A DNA stretch of 64,000 bases from a bacterium (GTDB lineage: Bacteria; Patescibacteriota; Gracilibacteria; UBA4473), in assembly GCA_009995455.1 (NCBI GenBank), contig JAACPJ010000002.1:124001-188000 (forward strand), in the 5' to 3' direction. The notes under the pieces were generated by a model. It saw nothing but the letters and a program-made list of their open reading frames with translations. It did no database searches and was not told the origin of the DNA. Of this stretch, positions 59,205-64,000 are shown piece by piece. The translations under genes were made by a program, and so were the position numbers. Position 1 is the first letter of the stretch. Every line of letters starts with the position of its first letter.

Positions 59205-61394
59205 CTATCGATCCGGTGGTACTTCAAAATAATCAAACAAGAATTCAGCAATTCTTTGAAACGTAATAGCGGCTGTTTCAGATCCAAACTGAGAAGTTTT
59301 TGGATAATCGTATTTTACCAGCATCACAAATTTTGGTTCTTGAATCGGACCAAAACCCGCAAAACTCGCAATGGTTGTTCCCACGCCTTCTAAAACTTTA
59401 CCATTACGATAAGTTTGAGACGTACCCGTTTTGCCCATCACGCTGTAACCGCTAACCCGGGCGGCGCGTCCCCCACCAGAAGTCACCACGTTTAACAGCA
59501 TCGATTTTACGGTGTTATAGGCTTCGTTCCCTACTACACGACGAACCACTTCTGGGTGAAAAATTTTAGCGGGACGGCCATCTTGATAACGCACTTCTTC
59601 CACAATAATTGGTTTATATAAATAGCCTCCGTTTGCGAGTGACGCAAACCCCATCACCATTTGCAAAGGCGTTACCGCAATCCCCTGCCCAAACCCTCGA
59701 GTAATGAGTTCTGACTCAGACCAGTCTTGCCAGTATTCAAGCCCCCCGTCGGCTTCACCAGGAAGTTCAACATCGGTGTACTGACCAAACCCGAAATCAC
59801 GCATATATTCGTAGACCAACTTAGAACCCATTTTTCGGGTGACGAAAGCGATACCCGTATTAAGTGATCGGTTTAAAACCGAAATCATACTGGTTGGTCC
59901 GGCGTAAACTCCGTCAGAATTACGAATATTAAAGTCATCAACTTCAACAGGACCCGTATCTTGAAAGAGAGTCGTTGGCGTCACTTCAGCGGCATTAATT
60001 GCCGCGGCCATAGTTAAGGCCTTCATAACAGAACCAGGTTCATACAGATCGGCTACCAGTTTATTTCTGAAGACCGTGGGTCCCCAAACATTGAAATAAC
60101 GAAACAAGCGGCCATCTTCGTTAAGCGTCGGAATTCTTTGGTTAAAGTTTTCGTCTTCCAAATCTAGCTGATATTGCTCTGGTGGAATTTCATATTTCAG
60201 AAAAGCTTTACCGTACTCATTTGGGTCAAAACTTGGCGAATTGGCCATCGCTAAAATTTTACCGGTGTTTGGTTCAACTATTATCACTTGGCCAAAATCA
60301 GCCTGAAAACGTTCGGTATCTTCTTCCAAAATTTTCTCGACTTGCCCTTGAATGACCCGATCAATCGAAATGACAATATCGGCCCCATCTCGAGCTTGCG
60401 TAATACCCGAATCTTTCCCCAGAATTCGTTGCCCCCGTGTATTAGTCGCTCCATAAATATAACCTTCTTGTCCGCGTAAATCTAAATCAAACCGACCTTC
60501 AATCCCGTACTGTCCATTCCCATTTGAATCGACAAACCCCAATACCTGAGACGCTAAAGAACGCTCTGGGTAATATCTCCAATATTCATCTTTCATTTGG
60601 ATACCGCGCATTAAAGAGGCATATCGAGGATTCTCTTTCATTTCGGTAATTTTTTCCGAAACTTCTGGCACAATTTTGTTCACTATTTCCACATAGCGTC
60701 GAGGTCGCCGTTCCAGCAAACTAGTGAGCCTATCCACTTCAATATTTATCATTGGGGCCAAAGCCTGCGCCGTCATCTCAGCATTCAAAATCAGCGTTGG
60801 ATTTGCCACCAAGGTGGTTCCCTCCAAGCTGATACCTCTTAAAGCAAGATTTTCAATTTCGGTAATTCGATTAGGCGCTAAATCACTATCCAGCACCACT
60901 CGAGTTCTTTCCACTTGCCCCAGAATTTCACGTAATTCTTTTTCGTAGGCCGTAATCGCAATTTTTTCTGGTGCGGTCCAAGACTCAGGATCGGTATTAA
61001 TTTCGCAGCCTTCAATTTCTTCACAATGTGCGTGAATTAAAACGGGAGCCAGTAAAGCCGCGACCGCATTAGGGTCCCCTTGTTCTTGTTCATTTAGAGG
61101 CAATTGTGGATTATACTTCGGATAAGCCAAAACTAAAGGATCGACAAACAACATTTTTAAAGTGTTATTCGTCGCCAACGGTGTTAATTCTTCATCGATG
61201 TAGTTTTTATGCACCAAAATCTTCCCTCGTCTGGCCGGTAAAACAGAGCGTTTTTCGTGTTGTAACTTTGCCTCTTGCGCGTAGGTTTCAAAATTTATCA
61301 CTTGCAAACTAAACAATCGCCCCGTAAAAACCACGGCCACCAAAACCAAAGTGATTTTTACAACTTTTAAACGGGCTCCAAAATTAGTTCTCAT
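59205..61394 (-). CDS. ftsI: class B penicillin-binding protein (FtsI/PBP2-like transpeptidase)
   Basis: N-terminal TM, RRGKI, YEPGSVMKALTMAAAIN (SxxK), SLN, MGKTGTSQT (KTG). Confidence 0.92.
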   Translation of the reverse strand: MRTNFGARLKVVKITLVLVAVVFTGRLFSLQVINFETYAQEAKLQHEKRSVLPARRGKILVHKNYIDEELTPLATNNTLKMLFVDPLVLAYPKYNPQLPLNEQEQGDPNAVAALLAPVLIHAHCEEIEGCEINTDPESWTAPEKIAITAYEKELREILGQVERTRVVLDSDLAPNRITEIENLALRGISLEGTTLVANPTLILNAEMTAQALAPMINIEVDRLTSLLERRPRRYVEIVNKIVPEVSEKITEMKENPRYASLMRGIQMKDEYWRYYPERSLASQVLGFVDSNGNGQYGIEGRFDLDLRGQEGYIYGATNTRGQRILGKDSGITQARDGADIVISIDRVIQGQVEKILEEDTERFQADFGQVIIVEPNTGKILAMANSPSFDPNEYGKAFLKYEIPPEQYQLDLEDENFNQRIPTLNEDGRLFRYFNVWGPTVFRNKLVADLYEPGSVMKALTMAAAINAAEVTPTTLFQDTGPVEVDDFNIRNSDGVYAGPTSMISVLNRSLNTGIAFVTRKMGSKLVYEYMRDFGFGQYTDVELPGEADGGLEYWQDWSESELITRGFGQGIAVTPLQMVMGFASLANGGYLYKPIIVEEVRYQDGRPAKIFHPEVVRRVVGNEAYNTVKSMLLNVVTSGGGRAARVSGYSVMGKTGTSQTYRNGKVLEGVGTTIASFAGFGPIQEPKFVMLVKYDYPKTSQFGSETAAITFQRIAEFLFDYFEVPPDR

Positions 61395-61481
61395 GCGTAT
61401 TTTATACTAAGACTGCGGTCAAAAAAGGCCAAGAAAAATGGACAAAACAACGTTGATCTACCATATTAAATTTTAGCGATT

Positions 61482-63494
61482 ATGAACTTAGCCACTACCC
61501 CAGAATATCAAGCTCAATTTGAACAAGATTTAAACGATATCTTGTATCAAGTAGAACATTATTATCCAAATTTAGATGAAGCTAAAAAGGATAAAATTAA
61601 ACGGGCTTATTGGTTTGCGGAGAAAGCGCATCAAAACCAATCTCGGTTTTCTGGGGAGCCTTACTTCATTCATTTGGTCGCCGCTACCAAAATCTTACTG
61701 CAGATTCAGCCCGATTTAGAAACCATTTGCGCGTGTTTATTACATGACGTAATTGAAGACACCCCCGTGACACCCGATGAAATCGAAAGACGCTTTGGGA
61801 AACGAATTCGGTTTCTTTGTGAAGGGGTCGAAAAAATTACGAAAGTTAGACTTCAAGGAAAAGAACGAGAACTCGAAAGTTTGCGAAAACTATTTGTCGC
61901 TATGGCCAAAGACGTGCGAGTAATTTTTATTAAACTGGCCGATCGAATTCATAATTTATCAACCTTAGATCACGTTCCACCAGAGAAAAGAACCCGAATT
62001 GCCCGAGAATCTTTACAGATATATGTACCAGTCGCCGATCGACTTGGGATTCACGAGTTCAAAACCCAAATGGAAGATTTGTGTTTTAAGAATCTAAATC
62101 CGGAAGAATATGAAATGCTTTCGAATCAGATTAAACAGTCTAAAAAAGTTCGTGAAAAATTTATCAATGCGGCGGAAAAAGAAATCCGAAAATTACTGAC
62201 TAAAGCCGAAGTGGAATTTGTAACGGTTGGTGGTCGAGACAAAAATTTGTATTCAGTGAGTGAGAAACTCAAAAAGAAAAACTGCAATCATGTCTCTGAA
62301 ATTCATGACTTGCTCGGACTTCGCGTGATTGTGAATGAACACTCAGACTGTTATCGAGTACTGGGTTTGATCCACTCACATTGGAAACCAATGCCTGGCC
62401 GATTTAAAGATTACATCGCCGTTCCAAAAGCCAATGGCTACCAAAGTTTACACACCACCGTTCTCGGTTTGGCCCAAAGTAAAGTACCGACTGAAATTCA
62501 AATCCGCACCAAAGCCATGCATTTAGATGCTGAATATGGTCCGGCTGCGCATTGGGCATATAAACAAACTTCAAATGCTCGATTTGATGAAGATTACCTA
62601 GAAAAAACGAGCTGGATTCCAGAAGATTTAGCTGAAATTACTCAGATTAAATCCTCCGAACATTTCTTCCGTTCGATTTCAGAATCTTTATCGGCTAAAA
62701 GAATTCACGTCTTAACCCCTAAAGGTGATGTTAAAAATTTACCCGCTCATTCCACGCCTATAGATTTTGCCTACGCGATTCATACCGATATCGGAAACCA
62801 GTGTTTTGGAGCTAAAGTAAATGGAATTATCAAACCTTTAAATCATGAACTGAGTGCTGGTGATGTGGTGGATATTATGACCAAAGCCGGTCGGGTGCCA
62901 AACCCTGAATGGCTTAAGTTTGTTAAATCTGCCAGTGCGCGACACAAAATTCAAGCCTCAATAAATAGCCATACTAAAGAAGACGAAAAACCACTCGATA
63001 ATTCACCTAGAGTCAAAACTCAGATTCGGACGACTCCACTCGGAGCTGCACCCGTTCGAGAAGCCGGCTTTAACAGTGATCATTCTATTATTATCGGAAA
63101 CGAAAGTGGCCTTGGGCATCATTTCCCAAAATGCTGTAGCCCCTTACCACATCAAGAAATTGTGGCCTATAACACCCGTGGCCGTGATTTTGTAATTCAT
63201 CAAAAGGATTGTAAAATTTTGGCAAAACTAGAGGATGAAAGAAAACTTGAGGCCCAAGTCGTCATGCAAAAAAAATTCACTATTACCGCCAAAGACCGTG
63301 TGGGATTAATGCGTGACTATTCAGCGATTTTAAGTGAACGAGATATTTTTATTTGGGATGTGAAGTTTAAAAAACCAAAGAACGAAACCCTCATAGGAAC
63401 TTTCACGGTGCACATTCCCGACAGTAAAACTTTTCGCGAGGCCATGCAGGCCTTGCAAGGCGTTGATAACGTGAAAGAGGTTCAAGTAATTTGA
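61482..63494 (+). CDS. rel: bifunctional (p)ppGpp synthetase/hydrolase RelA/SpoT
   Basis: HDVIEDT (HD), GLRVIV..RFKDYIAVPKANGYQSLHTTV, EIQIRTKAMHLDAEYGPAAHW, TGS domain, Cys-containing and ACT domains. Confidence 0.95.
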   Translation: MNLATTPEYQAQFEQDLNDILYQVEHYYPNLDEAKKDKIKRAYWFAEKAHQNQSRFSGEPYFIHLVAATKILLQIQPDLETICACLLHDVIEDTPVTPDEIERRFGKRIRFLCEGVEKITKVRLQGKERELESLRKLFVAMAKDVRVIFIKLADRIHNLSTLDHVPPEKRTRIARESLQIYVPVADRLGIHEFKTQMEDLCFKNLNPEEYEMLSNQIKQSKKVREKFINAAEKEIRKLLTKAEVEFVTVGGRDKNLYSVSEKLKKKNCNHVSEIHDLLGLRVIVNEHSDCYRVLGLIHSHWKPMPGRFKDYIAVPKANGYQSLHTTVLGLAQSKVPTEIQIRTKAMHLDAEYGPAAHWAYKQTSNARFDEDYLEKTSWIPEDLAEITQIKSSEHFFRSISESLSAKRIHVLTPKGDVKNLPAHSTPIDFAYAIHTDIGNQCFGAKVNGIIKPLNHELSAGDVVDIMTKAGRVPNPEWLKFVKSASARHKIQASINSHTKEDEKPLDNSPRVKTQIRTTPLGAAPVREAGFNSDHSIIIGNESGLGHHFPKCCSPLPHQEIVAYNTRGRDFVIHQKDCKILAKLEDERKLEAQVVMQKKFTITAKDRVGLMRDYSAILSERDIFIWDVKFKKPKNETLIGTFTVHIPDSKTFREAMQALQGVDNVKEVQVI

Positions 63495-63535
63495 GATTGG
63501 CTGATTGCTATAAATTTTTAAATCATTAAAATAAA

Positions 63536-63566
63536 AGTCCTTAACAATTTAAGGATTGATCTTTTT
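63536..63566 (+). terminator. hairpin between rel and ssrA, weak terminator
   Basis: AGTCCTTAA-caat-TTAAGGATTgatCTTTTT. Confidence 0.55.
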
Positions 63567-63572
63567 GGTAAC

Positions 63573-63999
63573 GGGGGTGCACTGGCTTCGACGGAGTGAA
63601 TCGAAGCTCTGTACGGGCGTTTTCGGTTGGCACAGCGTACCGGTTATCCACGATGTGCAATTCTAAGTGCAACAGCATTTACAAGTAAGTTCAACCAACT
63701 TCGTCAAACTGCAGCTCGAGCTTTAGCTCCTGCTCCAGTATTTGCTTAGTTTTTTGGCTTCTAGGATAAACCCTAGTTGAGCCAACGCTCCTAGGTGATG
63801 TCTCGCTTTACCACGCAGCGTTTCATCAAACTCAGTGGTGTAGAATTTAAAATTTGATCGACTTTAAATTTGAATCTCAGATCACCTTTTCAAGTCTTTT
63901 GTCTGCTTTAAAGCTTGAATCGTAAACAAACAGACTACAAACGTAGAACGTGCATTGTTTCCACTGCGGACGCGGGATCGATACCCGCCACCTCCACCA
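63573..63999 (+). ncRNA. ssrA: tmRNA
   Basis: 5' GGGGGTGCACTGGCTTCGACGG, 3' GATCGATACCCGCCACCTCCACCA; acceptor GGGGGTG/CACCTCC; tag ORF ending ...QTAARALAPAPVFA-TAG at 63747-63749. Confidence 0.96.
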
Positions 64000-64000
64000 A

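Overview
AT-rich bacterial chromosome segment, gene-dense, standard code (TGA is used as a stop and an RF2 with SPF and GGQ motifs is encoded). Gene content and small gene sizes suggest a Patescibacteria/CPR-type organism; this is inference only. Housekeeping content includes a Pol I-type 5'-3' exonuclease, ftsA-ftsZ, prfB, yebC, rsmH with an ftsL-like gene, tsaC, transketolase, folP, tmk, folD, sufC/sufB and a mini-sufD, a class B PBP, rel, two tRNAs and tmRNA. Accessory content includes: (i) a ~16 kb same-strand array of six large secreted repeat, C1q-like or collagen-like proteins (11.8-27.5 kb) next to an SLH protein; (ii) a tRNA-Gly-associated region carrying an HTH-C5 methyltransferase and a frameshifted Eco47II/Sau96I-like restriction endonuclease; (iii) other cell-surface proteins (PKD-Kazal, SLH-thioredoxin); (iv) a PEP-synthase-like gene split by one in-frame TAG. 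The best candidate for something undescribed is a ~0.8 kb transcription unit at about 9.70-10.52 kb. It has a near-consensus sigma70 promoter (TTGACA-N17-TACTAT), many local hairpins, a strong intrinsic terminator, no long ORF, and a possible 52-codon ORF near its 5' end. All family calls are from motif recognition; no database search was run.
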